Of a DNA stretch of 64,000 nt, positions 8,351 to 18,540 are shown in pieces. The DNA is taken from assembly GCA_023251455.1 (NCBI GenBank), contig JAHEYT010000024.1, positions 1 through 64,000 on the forward strand, written 5' to 3'. Position numbers and translations under genes: made by a program. Under the pieces are notes generated by a model. The model searched no databases, was not told the origin of the DNA, and worked only from the letters and a program-made list of their open reading frames with translations. Numbering within the stretch: the stretch's first letter is position 1; each line of letters starts with the position of its first letter. Source of the stretch: Bacteroidota bacterium. GTDB taxonomy: Bacteria > Bacteroidota > Bacteroidia > Bacteroidales > Prolixibacteraceae.

Positions 8351-10555
8351 TTAAATCTTGATAATCTTCTGCATGTAGATTTTTGAAGTAGATTTGACCT
8401 TCATTAGATAAATTCCTGAAGGCAATTCAGCTAAAAGAATCTGCATTTTTAAACCTGAACCACTGAAATACTTCAATAAGTTTCCGGTTGAGCTGAATAT
8501 TTCAACAGAAATAATCTTATCATTCACTGTTGATTGCAACTCAATATTTAACATTTCAGTGAATGGTATTGGGTAAAATATAAGCTCATTTCCTGAGTCG
8601 TCGAGATCAGAAGTTCCAATTAGATCAGGATTTGTGGGTGAAATTTTACCGGCCTTTAATAAAGTATATTCAATATGAAGCATTGCTGCTTTAGCAGGAG
8701 TTGTTTCATATGCTACGGCAGTTCTTTTACCGTTGCCTGTTCCGGTAATAATGAAGGACATGCTATTTCCAGAATTCCATAACGATCTGTTCACTATCTC
8801 CTGAACAATGGATTTCATATCTGTTGTTTGCTGTGCTGTTCCAGAATTGCCAATAGTTGTCCATGCTGCTGGCGCCCAATTCACACTGGCGGTTGTTTTT
8901 ACCCTACGCGAAACAGTTTTTGAGCTTGCTGTAAAAGCTACTGAATTATCAGAATCTTCACCTCTTATTGTCAGGTTACAATTGGTACTTGTTGCTTCAT
9001 CAACTGTAAACTGAATATAAGCTTTTGTGATGATTGCCCCTTGTGGAATTGCGATTCCATTGAAACGCAGCCCAACCACCTGGCTACCGGTAGCTTTCGT
9101 GTCATAAACCAACTCAATGTCGTCGCTCGATAAGTTAACAACACCTTTGGACGTTTCTTCCACATCATCATTGCCCGAAGCTATCTGGCGGGTAAAAACA
9201 AGCGTGGCCGGAGCTGTATTAACTGTTATTGAAACGACCGGAGAAGTTGCCATTGCGCCCACATTGTCAGTAGCAATTGCAGTTAATAAATATGTTCCTT
9301 CACTAACATTGTTCCAGTCAAAGCTATATGGACTTGAACTTGCAGAACCAAGTAAAGTTGTTCCCTGGTAAAAATCAACCTTCTGTATGGTTCCATCACC
9401 ATCGCTGGCATTGGCTGAAATCAAGATCGGATCCCCAACAATAAATGTAACATTATTGACAGGGCTTGTGATTGACACAGAAGGAGGCTGATTTGAAGAT
9501 CCCGAAATAAATATAGGTGATGAAATTGCTTCATTTCCATCAATCTGCCTAACCCTGACATAGAAATAATCGCCATTGCTGCAGACAATACTCTGACTAA
9601 TTTCAGGTTGGGCAACCAACGGATACCATGTATTCTGTACTACACCGTTTTTAACAAGCACTATTTCTTCAAATATTTCACCATCGCCATCGCTGGCTTT
9701 TATTGCCGCGTTCCATGTACCTCCAATAATTGTTGATCCCATTTCAGATCCATTGATCTTGAATGAAACAGATAGGTTCTTATCGAGAGTTGAAAAGAAT
9801 CTGCGCGCCTGAAAGGCATTCAGAATTTCGGTTCGATTCAGACTATTGGCAAGTACCCCGATCCTGTAATCATTAGCTGTTCCCCAGGTAGAGGTATGAT
9901 TATCGTCACTACCTGCTGCTCCTATTTTCCATCCGCGTACCAATGCTTCATCGAAATAACCTTTGTTCCCATCATTCGAATAATATCCATTGGAGTAATA
10001 ATATTTACTGAAGTCATCACGATCGTTCCATAACTCCATACCAACAAATTTTGCAGAAGGGGAATTTGTAAAATGATTGAATTCCTGAAGTGCAAATATA
10101 TCCCAACCGGGATGATTAAAGAATGCAATTCCATTACGTGCATTTAACCATGTAAATAATCCCGTAAAAGTACTGGTAGGGGATGTGTTCGAACAATAAT
10201 CCTCAGTATTGATTACTGCCACATGTCCGTAGCTCAAATAAGTTGTCCACTCAAAGCCATAAAATGTAGTAAAAACGCCGTCTTGATTATACGAATTAGC
10301 TGCATTTTTAACAGTTGTCCATTCTGTGCTATTCATCAGATTCGCATGTTCTGCCAATCCAAAGAAATCGAGATCCGCTTCATCCTTTGCATATGCATAG
10401 GCTTGCGCGGGTGTTCCTGTTCCATCTGAGACACCGGTGTGATTGTGCAGGTGTCCATAGTAAATATTAAACCCCCCGATTGAAGGTTGTGCCTGAATTC
10501 CGATAACAGACAGCAATCCCAATCCTGATAACAGAAGTAGTAAAATTGGTTTCAT
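8351..10555 (-). CDS. CehA/McbA-type PHP metallohydrolase with Ig-like domain, DNRLRE-like domain and T9SS C-terminal sorting domain
   Basis: 734 aa; YYGHLHNHTGVSDGTGTPAQAYAYAKDEADLDFFGLAEH; NQPPSVSITSPVNN Ig-like domain; C-terminal ...GIYLMKVKSTSKIYMQKIIKI. Confidence 0.85.
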   Translation of the reverse strand: MKPILLLLLSGLGLLSVIGIQAQPSIGGFNIYYGHLHNHTGVSDGTGTPAQAYAYAKDEADLDFFGLAEHANLMNSTEWTTVKNAANSYNQDGVFTTFYGFEWTTYLSYGHVAVINTEDYCSNTSPTSTFTGLFTWLNARNGIAFFNHPGWDIFALQEFNHFTNSPSAKFVGMELWNDRDDFSKYYYSNGYYSNDGNKGYFDEALVRGWKIGAAGSDDNHTSTWGTANDYRIGVLANSLNRTEILNAFQARRFFSTLDKNLSVSFKINGSEMGSTIIGGTWNAAIKASDGDGEIFEEIVLVKNGVVQNTWYPLVAQPEISQSIVCSNGDYFYVRVRQIDGNEAISSPIFISGSSNQPPSVSITSPVNNVTFIVGDPILISANASDGDGTIQKVDFYQGTTLLGSASSSPYSFDWNNVSEGTYLLTAIATDNVGAMATSPVVSITVNTAPATLVFTRQIASGNDDVEETSKGVVNLSSDDIELVYDTKATGSQVVGLRFNGIAIPQGAIITKAYIQFTVDEATSTNCNLTIRGEDSDNSVAFTASSKTVSRRVKTTASVNWAPAAWTTIGNSGTAQQTTDMKSIVQEIVNRSLWNSGNSMSFIITGTGNGKRTAVAYETTPAKAAMLHIEYTLLKAGKISPTNPDLIGTSDLDDSGNELIFYPIPFTEMLNIELQSTVNDKIISVEIFSSTGNLLKYFSGSGLKMQILLAELPSGIYLMKVKSTSKIYMQKIIKI

Positions 10556-11001
10556 GACATATATTATTGGTATACAATACTAAATATACAAATTCCTCAT
10601 GTATTTTCAGATGTTATAAAGACATCATAAGAAATTTCTGCATGACTATTTCTAGCTGCCGTTTTTGATTCTAAAAAAGCTAAACTGGGATTAACTGTAT
10701 CATATTCGGCCAAACCGATCAGCATGTACCGGCTTTAAAGAACCATGTGTTACCAGTTCAAATTGACCACCGAAGAATGAGTTTGTTTGGAGATTTCGTT
10801 TATAAAAAACCGAAATTTGAATTTTAATTTATGTTGAATTTCGAAAATTCAATTAGTAAACGTGAATTAAAATATGATAGATTGATTGATTGCTGATTAT
10901 TATCGTGCAGTTGATAAAAATATTTCAAACCAACTTCTGGGAAGTAGTTAGTTTTCAGCTAAGAAAAACTCTATAAAACTGATTTCGACCTCCCATCAAA
11001 A

Positions 11002-11487
11002 CTATTCTAAACATTTGATCTGTCTCAATGCTACATCAAAATTCTTCAATAAGCTAACATGTTGATTCTTTCCACCAACCTCCTGAAAAACAATTTTTTC
11101 GATATCGGCTTTTTTCAATTTTTCAATATCTGGTTGTGTTAAAGAATAAACACTCATAACTACTTCTGGTTTTTTCCCATTGGTTATTTGGCAGCTATTT
11201 AGTTTCAAGTTCAACGATTGATTATTTTTTAATGTGATAATGAGTGTTCCTCCAGATTTTACAGGCTTTTTAGCATATCTGACATTGGTATTGAAAAAGT
11301 AATTAGTCCCATTCGTTGAAATGGAAACTCCTAATTCAAAGCCATTCCCAGCACCCACAGGTTCAGAATTCAAATATTTAAAAGTTACTCCATTTGAACT
11401 TTTACTTGTTTGAACATTGCATTGCGAATATCCTTGATAGGATATTAAAAAAAACACAATCATTGCGAAGTTGATAAGATTTTTCAT
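11002..11487 (-). CDS. Hypothetical secreted protein
   Basis: 161 aa ORF with signal peptide; no recognised domain. Confidence 0.6.
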   Translation of the reverse strand: MKNLINFAMIVFFLISYQGYSQCNVQTSKSSNGVTFKYLNSEPVGAGNGFELGVSISTNGTNYFFNTNVRYAKKPVKSGGTLIITLKNNQSLNLKLNSCQITNGKKPEVVMSVYSLTQPDIEKLKKADIEKIVFQEVGGKNQHVSLLKNFDVALRQIKCLE

Positions 11488-11996
11488 TTGGGATTTGAAT
11501 TAGAGTAATCAATTTGACATTCAATATTAGATACCAAATATTCAGAGTTTTATAATTCGCCTCTGTTTAAGAGTACTCAGTCTTTTACTGACAAAGAAAT
11601 TCAGAAATAATAAAATATCTGCAACTAACAAACTGGCTTATAGCTGCATCTAATTTTAGCGGAACAATTGCTTTTATTGCACATCGTCTCATAGCTGTTC
11701 TGTTGTACAATATTCTATCGTCAAATAATACTCATTTATTAATACTAAGTTACAAAATCACACCCCATAAATTACTAAAATTAATCCGAAAATTTATCTA
11801 ACCCGCACAGGTTCTAACCCATCAAAAACTACTGAAATCATCATCATTCTCACATTCTCAGAATTTGCCAACCAAATTGATTCCGAGGCTATTGAAAAAG
11901 ATATTTTTTAAACCAAATTTGATTTTAAAATGTACATTTGATTTCAAAGAAGATCAATGCTTCAATATCACCTAAACTTATGAAGGAGGCCTGAAT

Positions 11997-13655
11997 ATGA
12001 ATAATGTTGATACCGTATCAACAGATGTGCTAATCATCGGAGGTGGACCATCTGGCTTAGCCGCAGCAATTCATTTAGCTGACACGTTTAAGCAAAAAGG
12101 GCAAAACCACCGGATATTGCTTATCGAAAAAGGAAGTTCCATTGGTGCCCATATTTTGTCGGGCGCAGTAATTAAACCTGAAGTTTTTAAAGAGTTACTA
12201 CCTGAAGTCGAATTCTCCGAGATTCCTTTCAATGCCAAAGTAGTAAAGGACAAAACGGTATTGCTGAGTGAGAATGGGCATATCACCCTGCCTTTCCATA
12301 TACCGTATATGAACAATATAGGCAACTACACCGCTTCGCTAGGGCAGATTTGCAAGTATTTAGCCACAAAGGCGGAAGAAAAGGGAGTAGAAATATACAC
12401 GGGTTTTGCTGTCGACGAGATTTTGTACAAAGACGGAAAAGTAATTGGTGCCAAAACCAAAGATACCGGTATCGATCATCATGGACATCAATTGGAGAAC
12501 TTTCAGGCAGGAACCCGCATCGAAGCGAAGATTACCATTTTTGCTGAAGGAACACGGGGAAGCCTGACCAAAATGCTCATTAAAAAATTCGAACTCGACA
12601 AAGATAAAAACGCACAGATTTACTCCTTAGGCTGCAAGGAATTGTGGTCCGTTCCACAGGGAAACATTGAACCGGGACAAATTTACCACACGATGGGATA
12701 TCCGCTCAATAACGATGAATTTGGCGGCGGCTTTATTTATGGATTGAACGACAATAAAGTAGCCATTGGCATTGTCGTGGGACTCGACTATAAAGACCCG
12801 TCGTTTGATGTTCACGATGCCATGCAGGCATGGAAAACCACTGGTTTTGTTTCGAAAATATTAAAAGGTGGAAAATTGGTGGAGTATGGTGCCAAAACCC
12901 TTCCCGAAGGTGGTTATTATTCGATTCCAAAATTGTATGTAGACAATGCGATGATCGTTGGCGACAGTGCCGGACTGGTTGTTATGCCAGCCTTAAAAGG
13001 TGTTCATCTGGCGATCAAATCCGGAATGCTAGCCGCACAAACCGCGTCAAATGCCTTATTAAACAACGATACTTCTGAAAAAAGTCTTCAGCAATACGAG
13101 ACACTTTTGAATAATAGTTCAATTCGAAAAGAAATGTATCCGGTCCGCAACTTCAGGCAAGGATTTGCGAATGGGCTTATTGCCGGAGGATTCAACTTCG
13201 GAACTCAGCTAATCACAGGCGGTGCTGGTTTCTTTGGCAGGCTAAAAACACATCCTGATTCTCAGACCACGCAAAAACTGAGCGAGTATAAAGGAAAACT
13301 GTTCAAAGAGCGGTTTAAAGGCAAGCTGGAGTTCGACAAAGTGCTAACATTCGATAAAGCAACCGACATTTACCATTCAGGAGTTTACCACGACGAGCAA
13401 CAAGTCGTGCATCTTCACATCAATAATCCGGAGAACTATAATGCCGTTAACATCGAGGAATACGGCGCGCCTGAGCAATTCTATTGTTCGTCTGAAGTGT
13501 ATGAACTTCATGTCAACAAAGATGGTCACAAAGAGCTTCGCATTCATGCTGAAAATTGTATGCATTGCCGGACTTGCGACATTAAGGCTCCCGGAGAAGG
13601 AATTACCTGGGTGGTGCCGAACGGTGGCAATGGTCCTGATTTTCAGAATATGTAA
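11997..13655 (+). CDS. Electron transfer flavoprotein-quinone oxidoreductase (ETF-QO)
   Basis: 552 aa; GGGPSGLAAAIHLAD FAD motif; EKGSSIGAHILSGAVI; C-terminal Fe-S motif ENCMHCRTCDIKAPGEGITWVVPNGGNGPDFQNM; strong SD AAGGAGG upstream. Confidence 0.95.
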   Translation: MNNVDTVSTDVLIIGGGPSGLAAAIHLADTFKQKGQNHRILLIEKGSSIGAHILSGAVIKPEVFKELLPEVEFSEIPFNAKVVKDKTVLLSENGHITLPFHIPYMNNIGNYTASLGQICKYLATKAEEKGVEIYTGFAVDEILYKDGKVIGAKTKDTGIDHHGHQLENFQAGTRIEAKITIFAEGTRGSLTKMLIKKFELDKDKNAQIYSLGCKELWSVPQGNIEPGQIYHTMGYPLNNDEFGGGFIYGLNDNKVAIGIVVGLDYKDPSFDVHDAMQAWKTTGFVSKILKGGKLVEYGAKTLPEGGYYSIPKLYVDNAMIVGDSAGLVVMPALKGVHLAIKSGMLAAQTASNALLNNDTSEKSLQQYETLLNNSSIRKEMYPVRNFRQGFANGLIAGGFNFGTQLITGGAGFFGRLKTHPDSQTTQKLSEYKGKLFKERFKGKLEFDKVLTFDKATDIYHSGVYHDEQQVVHLHINNPENYNAVNIEEYGAPEQFYCSSEVYELHVNKDGHKELRIHAENCMHCRTCDIKAPGEGITWVVPNGGNGPDFQNM

Positions 13656-13672
13656 CAATTAAAAACGCAACA

Positions 13673-15619
13673 ATGGCTTTAACGATAATAAGTTTAATCA
13701 AACAAGTTCCACTGCCCACCGAAATGCGCATGGGCGATGACGGACTAATGGACCGCACAAAAGCAAAATCAATCATCAATATCGATTGCACATTTGGACT
13801 GGAAGCAGGCCTACAACTTAAAAAACAGAATCCCGATGCACGACTGATCGTTTGCTCAATGGGGCCGGGTTCGTTTGAAGTTGCGCTCCGGACAGCTATT
13901 TCGATGGGTTATGACGAAGCCTACCTTTTATCCGACCGGAAGCTTGGAGGCAGCGATACATATGCCACTGGTCTGGCCATTTCAACCATGCTGAAACATC
14001 TCGGATTTACAAAAGATTCTAAAGAACCCTATATTATTTTAGCCGGAAGGCAAACCAGTGATGGCGATACGGCGCATGTCCCATCGCAGGTCGCTGAGGC
14101 CATTGGGATTCCACAAGCCACGTTCGTCGAGAGCGTAAAAGCTGATGGTTCGGGCAATGTCATCGCCAAACGAATCATCGAAGGCGGTTACCAAATGATG
14201 AAGTTGCCAATGCCTTGCGTGATTTCATTAACTCCAACCGGAATTCCTCCGCGCAAACCTTCGTTGAGTGGGGCCATCAAAGCACGAAACCTGAAAATTA
14301 CAACTTTCGGAATCGACGATATTGGTTTGGGAACCGAAAAAATCGGGATCAGCGGATCGCCAACCATTGTGGCAAAAGTGATCAATATCGTGAGCGAACG
14401 TCCGCCCATTACCATGTCGGAAGGCCACAATGAAACCTCTTTGGTTGACAGTTTGATCGCCAACCTGAAAAAAGGTGGAAATGTTTTGGAGAAAAAGGAA
14501 AGCGTAGCCAAAAAAGATACCGAGCGTCCCGATTTTCCTGAAAAAGACTTCCGTGATGGCGCCAGGGGAATTCTCACCTGGGCCGAAATAACCAACGGGA
14601 ACATCTCGCGGCCTTCTCTCGAACTTTTGACTCCGGCCAGAAACCTGGCTAACCAATTAGGCAACGACACCAAAGTAATGACTTTAGTTATTGGGAAAAA
14701 TGTTCAGCATTTGGCTCAAACGCTGATTGAACATGGCTCCGATGAAGTTATCCTGGTTGAAAACGATAAGCTGGAAGAATATCTCGTTCTTCCGTTTTCG
14801 TCCATTTTCGAGCAAGTCATCAAGGTCAGGAAGCCTGAAATTGCACTTTTTGCGGCAACCACTTCCGGACGTGAATTGGCTCCCCGCATAGGAATGAAAA
14901 CCGACAGCGGAGTTACCGCCGACTGCACCGGGCTTGAAATCGGCGAGTATGTCGATAAAAAAGAAAAAGTGATTTATACGCCTATCCTCGAATCGCGGCG
15001 CCCAACCTATGGAGAAAGCAAACTGGCCACTATTCTGGGTTTTGTTTGTCCACAAATTTCGACTGCACGGGCTGGCACATTTGAAGTTCCCAAACGTGTC
15101 GAAGGCCGGCAAGGCATCGTTTCAAGTTTCAGCCCGGTATTATCTGACAAAGATTTTGTGGTTGAAATCGTGAAAACAGAGAGAGGTGGCGGCGGATTAC
15201 AAAACCTTTTCGAGGCCGATATTATTGTTTCAGGCGGAAGAGGCACCACAAACGATGGTTTAGGTTTGATAAAAGCGCTTGCCGAAGCACTAAACAGTCA
15301 GGGTGTAAATGCTGAATGGTCGTGTAGCCGCCCGGTTGTTGACGAAGGCATTACTGAGTATGCCCGGCAAGTTGGACAAACCGGCAAAACGGTTCGCCCT
15401 AAAGTATATATTGCTGTAGGTATTTCAGGTGCAATTCAGCACATTGCCGGTATGAAAGAAGCCGAAAAAATTATCGCCATCGACCACAACCCAAAAGCGA
15501 ATATCTTTCACAACGCCGACTTTGGTATTGTTGGTGAATACCAGGACATTTTACCTGAATTGATTGAGCGAGTTAAAGCAGGATTCACCTTCGGAATAAA
15601 ACCCAAAACAGAACAATGA
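13673..15619 (+). CDS. Fused electron transfer flavoprotein beta-alpha subunits (EtfB-EtfA)
   Basis: 648 aa; N-terminal half EtfB-like (LIKQVPLPTEMRM...GPGSFEVALRTAISMGYDEAYLLSD); C-terminal half EtfA-like (GILTWAEITNGNISRPSLELLTPARNLA...VSGGRGTTNDGLGLIKALAEAL...YIAVGISGAIQHIAGM). Confidence 0.93.
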   Translation: MALTIISLIKQVPLPTEMRMGDDGLMDRTKAKSIINIDCTFGLEAGLQLKKQNPDARLIVCSMGPGSFEVALRTAISMGYDEAYLLSDRKLGGSDTYATGLAISTMLKHLGFTKDSKEPYIILAGRQTSDGDTAHVPSQVAEAIGIPQATFVESVKADGSGNVIAKRIIEGGYQMMKLPMPCVISLTPTGIPPRKPSLSGAIKARNLKITTFGIDDIGLGTEKIGISGSPTIVAKVINIVSERPPITMSEGHNETSLVDSLIANLKKGGNVLEKKESVAKKDTERPDFPEKDFRDGARGILTWAEITNGNISRPSLELLTPARNLANQLGNDTKVMTLVIGKNVQHLAQTLIEHGSDEVILVENDKLEEYLVLPFSSIFEQVIKVRKPEIALFAATTSGRELAPRIGMKTDSGVTADCTGLEIGEYVDKKEKVIYTPILESRRPTYGESKLATILGFVCPQISTARAGTFEVPKRVEGRQGIVSSFSPVLSDKDFVVEIVKTERGGGGLQNLFEADIIVSGGRGTTNDGLGLIKALAEALNSQGVNAEWSCSRPVVDEGITEYARQVGQTGKTVRPKVYIAVGISGAIQHIAGMKEAEKIIAIDHNPKANIFHNADFGIVGEYQDILPELIERVKAGFTFGIKPKTEQ

Positions 15620-15684
15620 TCGCGGGTAATATTTGAACAGATACCATTTAATGATTGGCAGTCTTGCCATTAGCTATATAAAAC

Positions 15685-15720
15685 CTCCATCCGTGTATGT
15701 TTGCGGATGGAGTCTTTTTT
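15685..15720 (+). terminator. Rho-independent terminator of the ETF operon
   Basis: CTCCATCCG-(N10)-CGGATGGAG followed by TCTTTTTT. Confidence 0.85.
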
Positions 15721-15895
15721 GCACTTACAAATACATTAATATTAAATAGACATATCTGAAATGCAGGCAACTAATATCTTGTTCCTTTGTTTTAACTTTA
15801 TATATACGAATCCTATGAAACAAACATGTTGTCGGCAACAAAAGCACCGATACATATAAGTTTCATCTGACAATTAAAAAACCAATTATATACTG

Positions 15896-16951
15896 ATGAA
15901 AACAAATTTCTCAATTTTATTAGGTTTCCTGCTAATCATTTCTGGATGTTCAAAAAATGATGGCAGTTTGTTAATAGATCCTGTCGCTCAAATTAACGCC
16001 ACGGCTTCCTCTGGTTCGGTGAAAGCCAGTAACAAAATGCTCATCGGGGATCCCGCTGATGTATCGAAAGTCACAACTGGCGGCACCTGCCTGATGGGTG
16101 GAAGTACCGATGTGGATGCTGCATTCAAATGGATGATCGGAAAATCCGGAGGTGGCGATTTTGTGGTCATCCGGGTTGATAACTCTACAGGCTATAATTC
16201 CTATATTTACAATATGGGTGGTGTCAATTCGGTTGAAACAGTAATTATTGCTAAACCTACTGATGCCCAGAGTCAAACAATAGCAAACAAAATCCGAGGT
16301 GCTGAGGCTTTATTTATTGCGGGCGGCGATCAGGCAAACTATGTTAAGCTTTGGAAAAACACCCCAGTGGAAGATGCTATTAATTTTCTGATCAATGCGA
16401 AAAAAGTACCGGTTGGCGGAACCAGTGCTGGTTGTGCGATACTGGGTTCATCTTATTTTGCTGCATTAAACGGATCGGTAACTTCCGCTGAAGCGATGAG
16501 TAACCCTTACAATTCGCTGGTTTCACTTGGTCATGATGATTTTCTTAATATTCCCTATCTGCAAAATACAATCACCGACCAACATTTTTCACAACGCGGC
16601 CGCGAAGGACGACTTGTAACTTTTATGGCTCGTATGAACAAGGATTATGGTAAAAACGCACGAGGCATTGCTTCGGATGAACAAACAGCTGTTTGTGTTG
16701 ACGAAAATGGAATCGCAAAAGTGTTTGGAATCAACAATGCTTTCTTTCTTCAAATCACGTCATCAGGTCCTGAGACTTGTGTTTCAGGGTTCCCTTTAAC
16801 CTGGAACCTAGGCATGCAGGCAATTAAAGTTTACCGCATTGCCGGTTCATCTACAGGTAATGGTTCTTTTGATTTGAAAGATTATAGCACTGCCACAGGA
16901 GGAAACTGGTTGTATTATTACGTCAATAACGGAAGTTTCTTTACAAATTAA
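15896..16951 (+). CDS. Cyanophycinase-like peptidase S51 lipoprotein
   Basis: 351 aa; lipobox LIISGCSKND; ALFIAGGDQANYVKLW and VGGTSAGCAILG motifs. Confidence 0.88.
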   Translation: MKTNFSILLGFLLIISGCSKNDGSLLIDPVAQINATASSGSVKASNKMLIGDPADVSKVTTGGTCLMGGSTDVDAAFKWMIGKSGGGDFVVIRVDNSTGYNSYIYNMGGVNSVETVIIAKPTDAQSQTIANKIRGAEALFIAGGDQANYVKLWKNTPVEDAINFLINAKKVPVGGTSAGCAILGSSYFAALNGSVTSAEAMSNPYNSLVSLGHDDFLNIPYLQNTITDQHFSQRGREGRLVTFMARMNKDYGKNARGIASDEQTAVCVDENGIAKVFGINNAFFLQITSSGPETCVSGFPLTWNLGMQAIKVYRIAGSSTGNGSFDLKDYSTATGGNWLYYYVNNGSFFTN

Positions 16952-17112
16952 GATCACATCAAATTAGCTCAATATTGAACACCTGCACAAATTTGTGTGG
17001 GTGTTTTGCTTTTTATTCGTAAAAATCAAAACCATTTGATGATCAAATCAATGGAAAAGAAAAGAGCACGATTAGGTTAAAAATTAGGAAATCACAATTT
17101 CGGGCAATGCAG

Positions 17113-17141
17113 TTGTTGCATTTAAGATTGTCTTATCTTTG
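17113..17141 (+). promoter_or_regulatory. Putative Bacteroidota-type promoter upstream of hflX
   Basis: TTG (-33 like) and TATCTTTG (-7 consensus TAnnTTTG) separated by 18 nt. Confidence 0.45.
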
Positions 17142-17207
17142 ACCGCTCAAATAAATTAAATATTCAAACGATTTCTCGTTCCCGTTTATCCGGAATCAGG
17201 ATTTCAA

Positions 17208-18440
17208 TTGATAATTGTTAAAAATATGATCGAAAACTCACCCATTATAGAAACTGCTGTTTTAGTCGGACTGATTACACAAAATCAGGACGAAAGTCAG
17301 GCAAAAGAATATTTGGAGGAACTTGAATTTTTGGCCGATACCGCTGGCGCCGAGGTAAAAAAGCATTTTCTGCAAAGGCTCGATATGCCTAACCATGCCA
17401 CTTTTGTTGGTACCGGAAAACTTCAGGAAATTGGAGAATACATCAAAGCAAACGATGTTGGTACGGTTATTTTTGATGATGACCTGAGTCCAACTCAGCT
17501 CCGGAACATCGAAAAAGCATTGGAATGCAAAGTCCTGGACCGGACATTCCTGATCCTCGATATTTTTGCACGGCGGGCTCAAACTGCCCACGCCAAAACG
17601 CAGGTAATGCTTGCTCAATACCAATATATGTTGCCGCGCCTGACCAGAATGTGGACCCACCTGGAACGGCAACGCGGTGGTATTGGAATGCGTGGTCCCG
17701 GTGAATCGCAGATTGAAACCGACCGCCGAATCATTTTAGATAAGATTGCCCTCCTGAAAGAACAACTGATAAAAATAGACAAACAGAAGGCCACACAACG
17801 CAAAAACCGTGGGAAACTGGTTCGTGTTGCATTGGTTGGTTACACCAACGTGGGCAAATCGACCATGATGAATTTGCTGAGCAAATCGGACGTTTTTGCT
17901 GAAAACAAACTGTTCGCGACGCTCGATACCACCGTCCGCAAAATGGTGGTTGGAAACCTGCCATTCCTGCTGGCTGATACGGTTGGATTCATCCGTAAAT
18001 TACCTCACGGACTGGTCGAATCGTTCAAATCAACTCTCGACGAGGTACGCGAATCGGACATTTTGATGCACATCGTGGATATTTCGCACCAGGGATTTGA
18101 AGAGCAAATTGAAGTGGTGAACCGCACACTGAAAGAGATTAATGCCGGCGACAAACCTACCATTTATGTGTTCAACAAGATTGACGCGTTCACTTACGTC
18201 GAAAAACATCAGGACGATTTAACTGCCAGAACGAAACAGAATGTTTCGCTTGAAGAATGGGAAAGTAGCTGGATGGCAAAAAATAACACGCCATCCTTGT
18301 TTGTCTCGGCCAAAACAAAAGAGAACATTGACGGATTGAAGAAAACTTTATATGAAGAAGTGAAGAAAATTCACATTACCCGCTTTCCTTACAACGACTT
18401 TCTCTACGATGAAAATTGGACAGTAAAAATTGAACAATAG
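17208..18440 (+). CDS. hflX: GTPase HflX
   Basis: 410 aa; ALVGYTNVGKSTMMNLL, DTVGFIRKLPHGLVESFKSTL, GGIGMRGPGESQIETDRR. True start may be the ATG at 17226. Confidence 0.96.
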   Translation: MIIVKNMIENSPIIETAVLVGLITQNQDESQAKEYLEELEFLADTAGAEVKKHFLQRLDMPNHATFVGTGKLQEIGEYIKANDVGTVIFDDDLSPTQLRNIEKALECKVLDRTFLILDIFARRAQTAHAKTQVMLAQYQYMLPRLTRMWTHLERQRGGIGMRGPGESQIETDRRIILDKIALLKEQLIKIDKQKATQRKNRGKLVRVALVGYTNVGKSTMMNLLSKSDVFAENKLFATLDTTVRKMVVGNLPFLLADTVGFIRKLPHGLVESFKSTLDEVRESDILMHIVDISHQGFEEQIEVVNRTLKEINAGDKPTIYVFNKIDAFTYVEKHQDDLTARTKQNVSLEEWESSWMAKNNTPSLFVSAKTKENIDGLKKTLYEEVKKIHITRFPYNDFLYDENWTVKIEQ

Positions 18441-18489
18441 TTTTAGTGAGGGCATCTTTAGGTGAAATCCTCGCTCGATAAGAAATATG

Positions 18490-18517
18490 AAAAGCCAATC
18501 GAAATCGATTGGCTTTT
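18490..18517. terminator. Bidirectional terminator between hflX and asd
   Basis: Perfect palindrome AAAAGCCAATCGA-AA-TCGATTGGCTTTT between convergent genes. Confidence 0.85.
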
Positions 18518-18540
18518 CATATTTTAGCTTTAAGCGTTTT

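Noticed and set aside
14188-15112. Several long antisense ORFs opposite the fused ETF gene (161, 142, 142 aa)
   Set aside because: They overlap a strongly supported CDS, have no recognisable domain, and arise from codon bias on the opposite strand.
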